Notes: generated from the sequence alone by a model not told the origin. Shown: positions 55,113 through 64,000, counted from the stretch's first letter. The stretch is 64,000 nt of DNA from Massilia sp. IC2-278 (GCF_020708045.1 NZ_JAJFES010000001.1:992001-1056000), one strand, 5' to 3'. Program-made: numbers and translations.

Positions 55113-55889
55113 ATGCAACTACCCGAAGAACGGCGCCGGCTGATCCTCGACGCTGTCGAGCGCGAGGGCAAGGTCCTGGCCGCCGAGCTTGCTACCCGCC
55201 TGGGCGCGTCGGAAGACACCGTGCGCCGCGACCTGCGCGACCTCGACAACGCCGGCCTGCTGCGCCGCGTGCACGGCGGCGCCCTGCGCCGCAGCGCGGG
55301 CGAAGCGCCGCTGCAGCAGCGCGCCGAACGCGATGCGCCGCGCAAGGCCGCCCTCGGCCTGGCCCTGCGCAGCCTGGTCCAGCCGACCGACACCGTGCTG
55401 ATCGACGCCGGCTCGACCAACCTGGCCCTCGCCAACCAGCTCGATGACGGCTGCGCCGCCGCCATCGTCACCAACAGCCCGCAGGTGGCGCTGGCGCTGC
55501 GCGGTTTCCAGCGCACGCGCATCGTGCTGATCGGCGGCGTGTATTCGCCCGCCTGCGGCGCCGCCCTCGGCGCCCAGGCCGTGGCCGAGGTCGGGCGCAT
55601 CCATGCCGATCTGTGCATCGTCGGCGTGTGCGCGGTCCATGCGCAGAAAGGCCTGTACGCCGCCGATCCGGAAGAAGCCCTGTTCAAGCGCGCGATGCTG
55701 GCGGCATCCGGCCGCCGCGCCGCCGCCGTCCTCAACGAACGCCTGCTCGACACCGCGCCGTTTGCCGTCGGCGCCCTCGCCGAACTCGATCACCTGGTGC
55801 TCGAGGCGGACGCGCCGCCCGAGGTGCTGGCACGCCTGCGCGATGCCGCCGATGGCCCCGATATCCTCCTCGCCAACAAGGTTTCATGA
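55113..55889 (+). CDS. DeoR-family transcriptional regulator
   Basis: 258 aa. N-terminal helix-turn-helix with RLGASEDTVRRDLRDLDNAGLLRRVHGGAL and a C-terminal sugar-phosphate sensor domain (DTVLIDAGSTNLALA, IVTNSPQVAL). CTGGAGCAATC precedes the ATG. The stop overlaps the MFS start by ATGA, so the pair is co-translated; the regulator probably controls this exporter or sugar transporter. Confidence 0.9.
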   Translation: MQLPEERRRLILDAVEREGKVLAAELATRLGASEDTVRRDLRDLDNAGLLRRVHGGALRRSAGEAPLQQRAERDAPRKAALGLALRSLVQPTDTVLIDAGSTNLALANQLDDGCAAAIVTNSPQVALALRGFQRTRIVLIGGVYSPACGAALGAQAVAEVGRIHADLCIVGVCAVHAQKGLYAADPEEALFKRAMLAASGRRAAAVLNERLLDTAPFAVGALAELDHLVLEADAPPEVLARLRDAADGPDILLANKVS

Positions 55890-57091
55890 TGTCTCCAACC
55901 AGCCCCTCGCCAGACACGGTGCGCCGTGCGCGCCGCGCCATCTCCACCATCTTCCTGCTGAACGGAGCCGGCATCGGCGCCTGGGCCGTGCACGTGCCCA
56001 CGGTGCAGGCGCGCGCCGGCTTCGACACCGCCACCCTCGGCCTGCTGCTGCTGACCATCGCCGCCGGCGCCATGACGGCGATGCCGCTGTGCGGCGCGCT
56101 GATCGCGCGCCATGGCAGCCGCCGCCTGACCTTGAGTTCGGCGCTGCTGTTCCCGATGATGCTGGCGGCCCTGGTCGGCGCCTCGTCGCCGGCCTTTTTG
56201 TTCGTCTTCGCTTTCCTGTTCGGCGCCGCCAACGGCACGCTCGACGTTGCCATGAACGCGAATGCCACCGAAGTCGAAAAGGCGCGCGGCGTGCCGACCA
56301 TGTCGTCGTTCCACGGCTTTTTCAGCCTGGGCGGCCTGTTCGGTGCGGCCCTCGGCGGCCTGATGCTGAAGTTCGGCCTGGGAGACGGCGACGGCGTGCG
56401 CATGCTGGCAATGGCGATGCTGGTTGTGGTGATGCTGACGGTGAGCTCGACGCTGCATGTGGCGCCGGTGCCGGGCGAGCACGGCCCCGGCCTGCGCCTG
56501 CCGCGCGGCCCGGCGCTGTATCTCGGCCTGCTGGCCCTGCTGTGCATGGCGGTGGAAGGCGCGCTGGTCGACTGGAGCGCGCTGGTGCTCAGGGAACGTA
56601 CCGGCGCCTCGGCGGCCGGGGCGGCGCTGGGCTTTTCGCTATTCTCGATCGCGATGGCGGCCTGCCGCTTTGCCGGCGACGGCCTGGTACTGCGCTTCGG
56701 CGCGCGCGGCGTGATGGTGGCGGGCGGGCTGGCGATGGCGGCCGGCGTGCTGCTGGCGGTCGGCACCGACCATTACGTGCTCGCGGCGCTGGGCTTCGGG
56801 CTGGTCGGGCTGGGGGCGGCGAACGTGGTGCCGGTGATCTTTACGGCGGCGGCGCGTACGCCGGGCATGGCGCCGGGCGTCGGGCTGGCGACGGCGGCCA
56901 CGGTCGGGTATAGCGGCTTGCTGCTGGGGCCGCCGGTGATCGGGTGGATCGCGGCGCATGCGGGGCTGGCGGTGGGGGTTGGGTCGCTGGCGCTGGCCGG
57001 GGTAGTGATTGCGGCGAGTGCGAATATCGTGCGGGGTGCGGGGGCGAATCCGGTGGTGGCGCAAGCGGATGGCGGGGTGGTGCAGGATTAG
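55886..57091 (+). CDS. MFS transporter
   Basis: 401 aa with 12 predicted membrane segments by hydrophobicity. The MFS loop is GALIARHGSRRLTL between segments 2 and 3. Resembles the group of sugar-type or drug-type transporters often beside DeoR or LacI genes. Substrate unknown. The 3' third uses many GGG and GCG codons, unlike the 5' part. Confidence 0.87.
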   Translation: MMSPTSPSPDTVRRARRAISTIFLLNGAGIGAWAVHVPTVQARAGFDTATLGLLLLTIAAGAMTAMPLCGALIARHGSRRLTLSSALLFPMMLAALVGASSPAFLFVFAFLFGAANGTLDVAMNANATEVEKARGVPTMSSFHGFFSLGGLFGAALGGLMLKFGLGDGDGVRMLAMAMLVVVMLTVSSTLHVAPVPGEHGPGLRLPRGPALYLGLLALLCMAVEGALVDWSALVLRERTGASAAGAALGFSLFSIAMAACRFAGDGLVLRFGARGVMVAGGLAMAAGVLLAVGTDHYVLAALGFGLVGLGAANVVPVIFTAAARTPGMAPGVGLATAATVGYSGLLLGPPVIGWIAAHAGLAVGVGSLALAGVVIAASANIVRGAGANPVVAQADGGVVQD

Positions 57092-57152
57092 TGCGATGCC
57101 GGTTGGCAGACCTTGGCGGCAGGGTCATCGTTTCGACCGGCAACTGTTCCAT

Positions 57153-57322
57153 ACCGCATGGACACGGGTGTCCACCCTACCCGCCTGCAGGCGTTCCGTG
57201 CCGGTGGGTTCGAGAACCCACCCCAACGAAACCCTGCGATGCGTAGGGTGGGTTCTTGAACCCACCATGCCCCATCGCATTCCACGCAAGTTCGTAGGGT
57301 GGACTCCCGAGTCCACGCTGTC
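57153..57322. repeat. REP-like palindrome cluster, four copies
   Basis: Copies at 57153-57180 (inverted, ACAC core), 57201-57225 (inverted, GTTC core, head partly lost), 57243-57266 (direct, GTTC core) and 57294-57322 (direct, ACTC core). They fill the gap between the convergent MFS and MarR genes (57092-57358). Confidence 0.87.
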
Positions 57323-57358
57323 TCACCACCTGCATCGACGCAGCGCCAACGAAAACCG

Positions 57359-57853
57359 CTACGGCTCCCCTTCCCCCGCCAGGTTCGCCCGCACCCGCTG
57401 TAGCAATGCATACAGCTGCTCGCGCTCCGCCTCGCTGATCCCATCCAGCGCCACGCCCGACAACGCCGCGCCAACGTGGTGCAGCTGCCCGTGCAGCGCC
57501 GCCCCCGCCTCGCTCAGGTTCAGCCGCGTGCTGCGCCGGTCCGCTTCGTCCGCGCTGGCGTCGAGCAGCCCGCGCTCGCGCAGGCCCTTGATCAGGCGCG
57601 TCAATTGCGCCTTGTCGCGCCCCGAGTGCGCCACCAGGTCGCTCAGCGTCGCGCCCGGCTGGCGCGCGAAGAAACGCAGCACCTTGCTTTCCATGTGCGT
57701 CAGTTCGTGCTCGCCGCCGGCGAACGCGCGGAACTGCTGCGTCCGGTACAGGTGCATGATCGAATGGATGGCATCGAATACGTCGCCCACCGTCCCCGAC
57801 GGTTTTTGGTTGACTTTATCAACTGGTTTTCGCATAATGGGTGACATTATCAA
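57359..57853 (-). CDS. MarR-family regulator
   Basis: 164 aa if started at 57853; ATGs at 57847 and 57835 are equally possible. Winged helix with TLSDLVAHSGRDKAQLTRLIKGL and RRSTRLNLSEAG. It is divergent from the siderophore-interacting protein by only 15 bases, and TTATCAACT repeats lie across its 5' end. Probably controls the neighbouring gene. Confidence 0.85.
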   Translation of the reverse strand: MIMSPIMRKPVDKVNQKPSGTVGDVFDAIHSIMHLYRTQQFRAFAGGEHELTHMESKVLRFFARQPGATLSDLVAHSGRDKAQLTRLIKGLRERGLLDASADEADRRSTRLNLSEAGAALHGQLHHVGAALSGVALDGISEAEREQLYALLQRVRANLAGEGEP

Positions 57854-57854
57854 C
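57809..57854. promoter_or_regulatory. repeated site at the MarR/SIP boundary
   Basis: TTATCAACT occurs at 57816-57824 and 57846-57854, 30 bases apart (about three helical turns). The first is part of the inverted repeat GTTGACTTTATCAAC (57809-57823, 5-bp arms). These may be operator sites for the MarR protein; if so, its real start may be downstream of 57809. Confidence 0.45.
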
Positions 57855-57868
57855 TAATTGGAAGAATC

Positions 57869-58600
57869 ATGGAACAGCCATCCCGCAAGACCGTCCAGCG
57901 TGTGCGCCATGAGCTGCGCATGCGCGAGGTCAGCGTCGCGAGCATCGAAACAGTCGGCGAACACTTCGCCAGCATCACCTTCCAGGGCGAGGCCCTGGCC
58001 GATTTCGTCTCGCTCTCCTTCGACGACCACGTGAAGTTCATGTTCGACGACGGCGCCGGCACCCAGGTGCGGCGCGACTATACGCCGCGCCGCTTCAACG
58101 CGCAATCGCGCGCGCTGACCATCGAATTCGCCCTGCACGGCGACGGCGCGGCCTCGAACTGGGCGCGCCATGCGCAGCCGGGCGACCGGGCCATCATCGG
58201 CGGCCCGCGCGGCTCGATGATCGTGCCGCCCGACTTCGACTGGCACCTGCTGGCCGGCGACAGCACCGCCCTGCCGGCCATGCGCCGCCGCCTGGAAGAA
58301 CTGCCGGCCCACGTGCACGCCACGGTGGTCGTGCTGGCCGGCGCGGGCGACCGGCTGCCGTTCAGCAGCGCCGCGCAAGTCGAGGTGCATTGGGTCGACA
58401 GCGAAGACGCCCTGCTCGAACGCGTGCGTGAGTTCACGCCGCCGGCGGGCGAAGGCTTCGCCTGGGGCGCCGGCGAAGCGGCCACCATGCGAAGCCTGCG
58501 CGCGCTGCTTGCCGAGGAAAAAGGCTTCGCCAAGGAAGCGATGCGCGTCTCGGCCTACTGGAAACAGGGCGTGGCCGACCACCACGAGAACCTCGAGTAA
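57869..58600 (+). CDS. siderophore-interacting protein (ferric-chelate reductase family)
   Basis: 243 aa. FAD-binding part with RRDYTPRRF (the RxYS/T-P-R-like motif of SIP) near residues 68-76 and GDRAIIGGPRGSM; C-terminal NAD(P)-binding part WGAGEAATMRSLRALL and the ending RVSAYWKQGVADHH typical of the SIP family. It reduces ferric siderophores in the cytoplasm to free iron. GGAAGAATC precedes the ATG. Confidence 0.9.
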   Translation: MEQPSRKTVQRVRHELRMREVSVASIETVGEHFASITFQGEALADFVSLSFDDHVKFMFDDGAGTQVRRDYTPRRFNAQSRALTIEFALHGDGAASNWARHAQPGDRAIIGGPRGSMIVPPDFDWHLLAGDSTALPAMRRRLEELPAHVHATVVVLAGAGDRLPFSSAAQVEVHWVDSEDALLERVREFTPPAGEGFAWGAGEAATMRSLRALLAEEKGFAKEAMRVSAYWKQGVADHHENLE

Positions 58601-58626
58601 GCGTTGGTCCCGGCGGGCCGCACCGC

Positions 58627-59103
58627 TCAGCGCTTGCGGCCGTGCAGGGCCTGGCGCGAGCGCTTGCGTTCCTCGGCCTTCTGGTAGCGCCGCACCGCGT
58701 CTTCGCCTTCCGGCACCAGCTTCGGCACCGCCTGCGGCTTGCGGTGCTCGTCCACCGCCACCATCGTGAAATAGCAGCTGTTCGCGTGGCGCACGGTGCG
58801 CTGCTGGATGTTTTCCGTCACCACGCGGATGCCGACTTCCATCGAGCTGGTGCCGGTGTAGTTCACCGAGGCCAGGAAGGTCACCAGTTCGCCCACGTGG
58901 ATCGGTTCCAGGAACATCACCTGGTCCACCGACAGGGTCACCACGTAGGACCCCGAATAGCGGCTGGCGCAGGCATAGGCCACGCTGTCGAGAAATTTCA
59001 GGATGGTGCCGCCGTGGACGTTGCCGGAAAAGTTCGCCATGTCCGGCGTCATCAGGACCGTCATGGTCAGTTCGTGGATCGGGCGTCCGTGTTGGTCGTT
59101 CAT
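58627..59103 (-). CDS. acyl-CoA thioesterase (hotdog fold)
   Basis: 158 aa. Hotdog-domain protein of the YciA/BACH group: ANFSGNVHGGTILKFLDSVAY at residues 23-43 includes the conserved HGG, followed by GELVTFLASVNYTG. Hydrolyses acyl-CoA esters; the chain length specificity is not readable. Basic C-terminus (EERKRSRQALHGRKR). Confidence 0.9.
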   Translation of the reverse strand: MNDQHGRPIHELTMTVLMTPDMANFSGNVHGGTILKFLDSVAYACASRYSGSYVVTLSVDQVMFLEPIHVGELVTFLASVNYTGTSSMEVGIRVVTENIQQRTVRHANSCYFTMVAVDEHRKPQAVPKLVPEGEDAVRRYQKAEERKRSRQALHGRKR

Positions 59104-59169
59104 GGTGTAGGCCTGCGAGACTGAGAGTCAAAAAACCATTGTAGCGGGATTTTCCCTGGCGCAACCATC

Positions 59170-60027
59170 TTAGGCCGGTGCAAACGCCACGCTCCCCTCG
59201 ACCGCCAGCCGGCCCTCGCACACCAGCGCAAACTTGGCGGTGCCAGGCGCATGCAGCATTTGCACGCTTGCGCCCAGCGGCACGGCCGAGCGAAAGCGCA
59301 CGCCGACCGCGCGTACATGCCCGCCCTGCGCTTCCAGGCAGGCCAGCGCCTTGGCCACAGAATGCATGCCGTGGATGATGGGCGCGCGCAGGCCGAACAG
59401 CCGCGCCGCCGGCCGCGCCAGGTGGATCGGATTCCAGTCGCCCGACACGCGCGCGTAGGCGCGCCCGGCGTCGTGCCGCACGTCCCAGCCGGCGAACAGC
59501 GGTAGCGCCGGCGCCGGATGGGGCGCGCTGCGCGCACCGCCGCGCCGCCCGGCCAGCGCCAGGTACTTGCTGGTGCAGCCGAACACCGCGGTCGAACCAT
59601 CCCAGGCCGTGGTCTCGAGCACGCAAAAGCGCGCGCCAGATGCCGTGGCCGGCTCGAACCGCAGCTGCGTCGCCAGCCGCAGCTGCGTGCCTGGTGCCAC
59701 CCGCGCATGCTCGGCGATGGCGTTCTCGACGTGGACCATGCCCGGCAGCCGGAACGGAAACGCCGGCGCCAGCATGCTTGCCAGGTGGGCGCGCTGCACC
59801 AGCAGGTAATGCGCGCTCACCGGCTGCGCATCCGGCGCGAAGCCCAGCAAAGCGTTGTAGCGCGCCAGCGCTTCCGGACCCGGGGCGGTGCAGGTGAAGA
59901 CGGTTGCCGGCAGCTGCGGCGGGTCGCCGGTGCGGGCGCCGCGCTTGAACAGCGCACGCAACAGCAGGCCCGCGCCGGCGGGCGGCAGCGGGGCACCTGG
60001 TGTCTGCGGTGGCTGGTTCTGGAACAA
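59170..60027 (-). CDS. MaoC-like acyl hydratase/dehydratase
   Basis: 285 aa from a TTG at 60027, chosen because AGGAG lies 7 bases upstream; in-frame ATGs further up have no ribosome site. The C-terminal half has the hydratase-2 motif DWNPIHLARPAA with the catalytic Asp and His, followed by IIHGM. The N-terminal half looks like a degenerate second hotdog. Likely hydrates 2-enoyl-thioesters, but the substrate is unknown. Confidence 0.83.
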   Translation of the reverse strand: MFQNQPPQTPGAPLPPAGAGLLLRALFKRGARTGDPPQLPATVFTCTAPGPEALARYNALLGFAPDAQPVSAHYLLVQRAHLASMLAPAFPFRLPGMVHVENAIAEHARVAPGTQLRLATQLRFEPATASGARFCVLETTAWDGSTAVFGCTSKYLALAGRRGGARSAPHPAPALPLFAGWDVRHDAGRAYARVSGDWNPIHLARPAARLFGLRAPIIHGMHSVAKALACLEAQGGHVRAVGVRFRSAVPLGASVQMLHAPGTAKFALVCEGRLAVEGSVAFAPA

Positions 60028-60200
60028 GGCGTCACTCCTGCGGGGTGGAACCGAATTATACGAGGCCAAAGCGGCCATTCCGGCAATGTTGACGCTTTCA
60101 AAACGGCGCCTGCAACAAATACCGCGAATTGACCGATAATAGTGGTTTTGCGGGCCAGCCGGGCAGCACTGAGCGCCCACCCGCCGTTTCTGGAGACTGT

Positions 60201-61298
60201 ATGACCAAAGAAGGCCAATCGACGCTGTCGATCGAAAAATGCTTGATTCCCCTGCCGCCGGCGGAGCGTTCGGCGCTGCTGCAAAACCCGGGCTTCGGCC
60301 GCGCGTTCAGCGACCACATGGTCACGATCCGCTACACCGAAGGCAAAGGCTGGCATGACGGCAAGGTCGTGGCGCGCGCCAACCTGCCGCTCGACCCGTC
60401 GACCATGGTCCTGCACTATGCGCAGGAAATCTTCGAAGGCCTGAAGGCCTACCGCCTGCCGCAAGGCGGCGCCGCCCTGTTCCGCCCGGACGCCAACGCG
60501 CGCCGCTTCGCCAACTCGGCCCGCCGCCTGGCCATGGAACCGCTGCCGGACGAGCTGTTCCTGGAATCGGTGCACGCCCTGGTCAGCGAAGACCGCGACT
60601 GGATCCCGGAAGCCGAAGGCTCGGCCCTGTACCTGCGTCCGTTCATGATCGCCACCGAAGCGGCCCTGGGCGTGAAGCCGGCCAACGAATACCTGTACTG
60701 CGTGATCGCCTCGCCGGTCGGCGCCTACTTCAAGGGCGGCGCCGCCGGCGTGACGCTGTGGGTCTCGGAAAACTACATCCGCGCCGCGCCCGGCGGCACC
60801 GGTGACGCCAAGTGCGGCGGCAACTACGCCGCCAGCCTGGCCGCGCAGGCCGAGGCGATCCGCCAGGGCTGCGACCAGGTCGTCTTCCTCGACGCCGTCG
60901 AGCGCAAGTACGTGGAAGAGCTGGGCGGCATGAACGTGTTCTTCGTGTTCGAAGACGGTTCGATCCAGACCCCGCCGCTGACCGGCACCATCCTGCCGGG
61001 CATCACCCGCGACTCGCTGATCACGCTGGCGCGCGACATGGGCATCACCGTGCGCGAAGAAGCCTACTCGATCGACCAGTGGCGCGCGGACGCCGCCAGT
61101 GGGCGCCTGACCGAAGCCTTTGCCTGCGGCACCGCGGCAGTGGTGACCCCGATCGGCAAGGTCAAGGGCAGCAGCTTCGAAGCGACCATCGGCAACGGCG
61201 GCGCCGGCGAGGTGACCACCAAACTGAAGGCGGCCCTGCTCGACATCCAGAACGGCCGCGCCGAAGACAAGCACGGCTGGCTGCAGCGCGTGTTCTAA
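60201..61298 (+). CDS. ilvE: branched-chain amino-acid aminotransferase
   Basis: 365 aa from the ATG at 60201 (TGGAGA upstream), the long (type II) BCAT form. Pyridoxal phosphate attaches to Lys204 (GDAKCGGNYA). LHYAQEIFEGLKAYR and the end motif FACGTAAVVTPIG are conserved. Transfers amino groups between glutamate and the leucine, isoleucine and valine keto acids. A strong hairpin follows. Confidence 0.96.
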   Translation: MTKEGQSTLSIEKCLIPLPPAERSALLQNPGFGRAFSDHMVTIRYTEGKGWHDGKVVARANLPLDPSTMVLHYAQEIFEGLKAYRLPQGGAALFRPDANARRFANSARRLAMEPLPDELFLESVHALVSEDRDWIPEAEGSALYLRPFMIATEAALGVKPANEYLYCVIASPVGAYFKGGAAGVTLWVSENYIRAAPGGTGDAKCGGNYAASLAAQAEAIRQGCDQVVFLDAVERKYVEELGGMNVFFVFEDGSIQTPPLTGTILPGITRDSLITLARDMGITVREEAYSIDQWRADAASGRLTEAFACGTAAVVTPIGKVKGSSFEATIGNGGAGEVTTKLKAALLDIQNGRAEDKHGWLQRVF

Positions 61299-61322
61299 GC
61301 CAGGTTATTCCCTTTGGCTACC

Positions 61323-61350
61323 CGCGCGGCCCTTCCGGCCGCGCGTCTTA
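61323..61350 (+). terminator. putative terminator after ilvE
   Basis: Perfect 9-bp stem CGCGCGGCC / GGCCGCGCG (61323-61331 with 61337-61345), 5-base loop, followed by TCTTA. The T-tract is weak, so the efficiency is uncertain. Confidence 0.55.
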
Positions 61351-61492
61351 TCGCAGCGGCGTCCTGCCGCTGCAACACTTCTCCCTGGTGAACCTGTCAA
61401 GATTGCAAATAAGCAATTGCATCTTTACAATGCTTGAGCACGGAAATGCGCAAGCCCGCGCAGTGCCGCGACTACAACAACGACAAATCACC

Positions 61493-62119
61493 ATGAAAAC
61501 CATCGCACTCGCACTTGCATTCTCCCTGGCTGCGCTGAACGCGGCCCAGGCCCAGACCACCACCGAACCGGCACCGGCGGCGCCCGTTGTCCAGTACGAG
61601 CCCGTCGGCGCCAAGCCGCTGCGCTTCGTGGTCGGCGCCGGCCTCACCCACGGCGGCGACAAGCTGGCCACCGTGTACTACGAGGACGGCTTCGACATCA
61701 ACATCCGCGGCGGCGGCACGGTCGCCCTGCTGGCCGGCCTCGACTACCGCATCAGCCCCGAATTTTCGGTCCAGGGCACGGTCGGCTACCACGTCGACAA
61801 CGCCAGCGCCCGCAACGGCGACACGCGCTTCCAGCGCATTCCCTTCGAGCTGCTGGGCTACTACCACGTGAACGACAAGGTGCGCGTCGGTGGCGGCCTG
61901 CGCTGGGTAACCGGCACCGAGTTCCGCAGCAGCGGCGCCAGCGACATCGGCGACTACGATTTCAAGGACACGACCAGCGCCGTGGTCGAACTCGAATACC
62001 TGTTCACGCCGCAAATCGGCGTCAAGCTGCGCTACGTGAACGACGAGTTCAAGGAAAAAACCTACGGCGGCAAGGTCAAGGGCGACCACGCCGGCATCTT
62101 CGCCAACTTCTATTTTTAA
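61493..62119 (+). CDS. outer-membrane beta-barrel protein (OmpW-like)
   Basis: 208 aa with a signal peptide (LALAFSLAALNAAQA). The remainder alternates polar and apolar residues in barrel strands (FVVGAGLTHGGDK, SVQGTVGYHVDNA, VRVGGGLRWVTG) and ends in Phe, the outer-membrane assembly signal. The number of strands suggests a small eight-strand barrel. Ligand or role unknown. Confidence 0.82.
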   Translation: MKTIALALAFSLAALNAAQAQTTTEPAPAAPVVQYEPVGAKPLRFVVGAGLTHGGDKLATVYYEDGFDINIRGGGTVALLAGLDYRISPEFSVQGTVGYHVDNASARNGDTRFQRIPFELLGYYHVNDKVRVGGGLRWVTGTEFRSSGASDIGDYDFKDTTSAVVELEYLFTPQIGVKLRYVNDEFKEKTYGGKVKGDHAGIFANFYF

Positions 62120-62126
62120 AGTAGCG

Positions 62127-62152
62127 AGGCGGCCGGCACTCTCGCCGCCTTT
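62127..62152 (+). terminator. intrinsic terminator after the barrel gene
   Basis: AGGCGGC / GCCGCCT (62127-62133 with 62144-62150), 10-base loop, followed by TT and flanked by additional GCGA/TCGC pairing. Only 8 bases beyond the stop codon. Confidence 0.6.
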
Positions 62153-62167
62153 CGCTATCATCCAAGC

Positions 62168-63085
62168 ATGTTGAAACTCAGCCTCGACGCCCTGCTCACC
62201 GTCGACACCATCGCCCGGCGCGGCTCCTTTGCGGCCGCCGCCAAGGAATTGTTCCGGGTGCCGTCGACGATTTCCTACACCGTGGCCAAGCTCGAGGAAG
62301 ACCTGGGCGTGCAGTTGTTCGAGCGCTTCGGCCCGCGCGTGGCGCTCACCGAAGCCGGCGAGGAACTGCTGAAGGAAGGCCGCTACCTGCTCAAGGCAGC
62401 CGGCGACCTGGAGCGGCGCGTGCGGCGCGTAGCCTCGGGCTGGGAAACCGAATTCACGATCGCCATCGACTCGATGCTCGACCCGTGCGCGCTGATGCCC
62501 GATGTCCAGGCCTTCTACGAGGTGGCGGACCAGACCCGCCTGCGCCTGCTGAAGGAAGCCCTGTCCGGCACCTGGGAAGCCCTGCTCGACCGCCGCGCCG
62601 ACCTGCTGGTGGGCGCGGCCGGCAGCGGACCCTCGGGCGGCGGCTATAGCTCGATGCCGCTGGCCACCGTGTCGTTCGCCTTCGTCGTGGCGCCCGCGCA
62701 TCCCCTCGCCGGCATCGACCGTACCCTGTCGAAGGCCGATCTTGCCGCCTACCGCGCGGTGTCGGTGTCGGATTCGGCGCGCCAGCTGCAGGCGCGCACG
62801 GTCGGCCTGCTGTTCGGCCAGGACACCCTGGCAGTGCCCGACATGCAGACCAAGTACGACTACCAGCGCGCCGGCCTCGGTTTCGGCTTCCTGCCCGAAC
62901 CCTGGGTGCGCGAGGACGTGGCCGAGGGCCGCCTGGTGGTGAAAACAGTGGACGAACCGAAGCCGGACGAAACCCTGCACCTGGCCTGGCGCACCGGCGA
63001 GGAAGGCGCGGCGCTGGCCTGGTGGAAGGCGCGCATGCGCGACGGCGCCACCGTGACGGCCATGCTGCAGCGCGGCCCGCGTTGA
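62168..63085 (+). CDS. LysR-family transcriptional regulator
   Basis: 305 aa. The N-terminal winged helix is typical (LLTVDTIARRGSFAAAAKEL, STISYTVAKLEEDLGVQLFER), followed by a substrate-binding domain (FAFVVAPAHPLAGID). It does not have a divergent target; the next gene is on the same strand. Effector unknown. An A7 tract and a GCGCCG/CGGCGC hairpin follow at 63093-63123, without a T-tract on this strand. Confidence 0.9.
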   Translation: MLKLSLDALLTVDTIARRGSFAAAAKELFRVPSTISYTVAKLEEDLGVQLFERFGPRVALTEAGEELLKEGRYLLKAAGDLERRVRRVASGWETEFTIAIDSMLDPCALMPDVQAFYEVADQTRLRLLKEALSGTWEALLDRRADLLVGAAGSGPSGGGYSSMPLATVSFAFVVAPAHPLAGIDRTLSKADLAAYRAVSVSDSARQLQARTVGLLFGQDTLAVPDMQTKYDYQRAGLGFGFLPEPWVREDVAEGRLVVKTVDEPKPDETLHLAWRTGEEGAALAWWKARMRDGATVTAMLQRGPR

Positions 63086-63164
63086 GCGCACGATAAAAAA
63101 AGCGCCGAACGTTTGGCGGCGCGCCGGGTCCAATCGCATGAGCTAACGATCTTGCGAGGACGCC

Positions 63165-64000
63165 ATGACCACCAGCACGAGCACTGACTCCGGCAACACC
63201 GTCACCACCCGCGACGGCACCGCCATCTACTACAAGGACTGGGGCCAGGGAACGCCCGTGGTCTTTTCCCACGGCTGGCCGCTGCAGGGCGACGCCTGGG
63301 AAGACCAGATGCTGTTCCTGGCCGAGCGCGGCTACCGCGTCATCGCCCACGACCGCCGCGGCCACGGCTTCTCAGGCAAGCCCTGGGACGGCAACCACAT
63401 GGACACCTACGCCGACGACCTGGCCACCCTGCTCGACGCGCTCGACCTGCGCGGCGCGGTGCTGGTCGGCCACTCCACCGGCGGCGGCGAAGTCACGCGC
63501 TACATCGGCCGCCACGGCACGGCGCGCGTAGCCAAGGCCGTGCTGATCAGCGCGGTGCCGCCGCAGATGCTGCGCACCGACAGCAACCCCGAAGGCTTGC
63601 CGATGGAGGTGTTCGACGCCATCCGCGCCGGCGTGCTCGCCGACCGCTCGCAATACTTCAAGGACCTGGCCCTGCCGTTCTACGGCTACAACCGGCCGGG
63701 CGCGACGCCCTCGCAGGGCGTGATCGACACCTTCTGGCTGCAGGGCATGCAATGCAGCATCCGCAGCGCCCATGCCTGCATCGCCCAGTTCTCGGAAACC
63801 GACTTCACGGCCGACCTGGCCAAGATGACGATCCCGACCCTGCTGCTGCACGGCGACGACGACCAGATCGTACCGATCGTCGCCAGCGCCCGGCGTTCGG
63901 TGGAACTGCTGCCGCAGGCGCGCCTGGTCGTCTACGAAGGCGCGCCGCACGGCATCCCGACCACGCACAAGGAGCGCATCAACGCCGACTTGCTCGACTT
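63165..64000 (+). CDS. alpha/beta hydrolase (non-haem chloroperoxidase/arylesterase type), cut by the window end
   Basis: The first 278 codons are present and the frame is open at the last base; the end lies beyond the window. GAGGAC precedes the ATG. Motifs: oxyanion segment [12 protein letters not shown], nucleophile Ser in [10 protein letters not shown], Asp in [10 protein letters not shown] and His in [10 protein letters not shown]. It closely resembles the cofactor-free haloperoxidase/esterase group. Likely to be complete at nearly 280 aa, so only a few residues are missing. Confidence 0.88.
   Translation, partial: MTTSTSTDSGNTVTTRDGTAIYYKDWGQGTPVVFSHGWPLQGDAWEDQMLFLAERGYRVIAHDRRGHGFSGKPWDGNHMDTYADDLATLLDALDLRGAVLVGHSTGGGEVTRYIGRHGTARVAKAVLISAVPPQMLRTDSNPEGLPMEVFDAIRAGVLADRSQYFKDLALPFYGYNRPGATPSQGVIDTFWLQGMQCSIRSAHACIAQFSETDFTADLAKMTIPTLLLHGDDDQIVPIVASARRSVELLPQARLVVYEGAPHGIPTTHKERINADLLD

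Noticed and set aside
63093..63123. Intrinsic terminator between the LysR and hydrolase genes
   Set aside because: The T-tract is on the minus strand side (AAAAAAA before GCGCCG on the + strand), so it would only terminate leftward transcription, and no leftward gene is nearby. It remains a hairpin of unknown use.

Overview
The window is high-GC proteobacterial DNA. Gene content and family resemblance suggest a betaproteobacterium of the Oxalobacteraceae (Massilia/Duganella-like); this is inferred from recognised protein families and a beta-ketoadipate gene layout, not from a marker gene. Coding density is high. I saw no rRNA, tRNA, CRISPR array, insertion sequence or phage gene.

Layout. 0-9.6 kb: exonuclease III, a polar amino-acid ABC importer (ATPase, two permeases, binding protein), a cupin, an ECF42-type sigma factor with its DGPF/YCII and VOC partner genes, a Gln/Ser-rich protein, an M23 peptidase and an ankyrin protein. 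9.7-47.8 kb: an aromatic-catabolism island. It holds pobA/pobR, a TonB-dependent receptor, an IclR regulator divergent from pcaHG-pcaB-pcaCD, vanAB with a divergent MarR gene, pcaIJF followed by livHMGF and a binding protein, pcaR, a porin, a second binding protein, an acyl-CoA synthetase and accessory enzymes, then a MarR gene divergent from ech-vdh-fcs, a third binding protein and a secreted tannase/feruloyl-esterase lipoprotein. 48.2-64 kb: a fourth LivK-like binding protein, leuA with a leader-peptide attenuator candidate, small regulators and acetyltransferases, a DeoR-MFS pair, a siderophore-interacting protein, a thioesterase, a MaoC-like hydratase, ilvE, an outer-membrane barrel, a LysR regulator and an alpha/beta hydrolase cut by the window end.

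Together the island encodes an unbroken route: feruloyl ester -> ferulate -> (fcs, ech, vdh) vanillate -> (vanAB) protocatechuate; 4-hydroxybenzoate -> (pobA) protocatechuate; then ring cleavage by pcaHG, pcaB, and a PcaC-PcaD fusion to 3-oxoadipate, and pcaIJ/pcaF to succinyl-CoA and acetyl-CoA. One ABC permease/ATPase core sits among three closely related binding proteins, suggesting modular uptake of aromatic acids.

The most unusual non-coding signals are: (1) about 24 GTAG-headed palindromes whose arms change sequence but stay complementary, found almost only between convergent gene ends; (2) a near-consensus promoter that seems to start transcription at, or one base before, a leucine-rich 26-codon leader upstream of leuA; (3) matching two-box operators, resembling PcaR sites, in the pcaI-pcaR and porin-binding protein intergenic regions; (4) perfect palindromes in the ech and vanA control regions.
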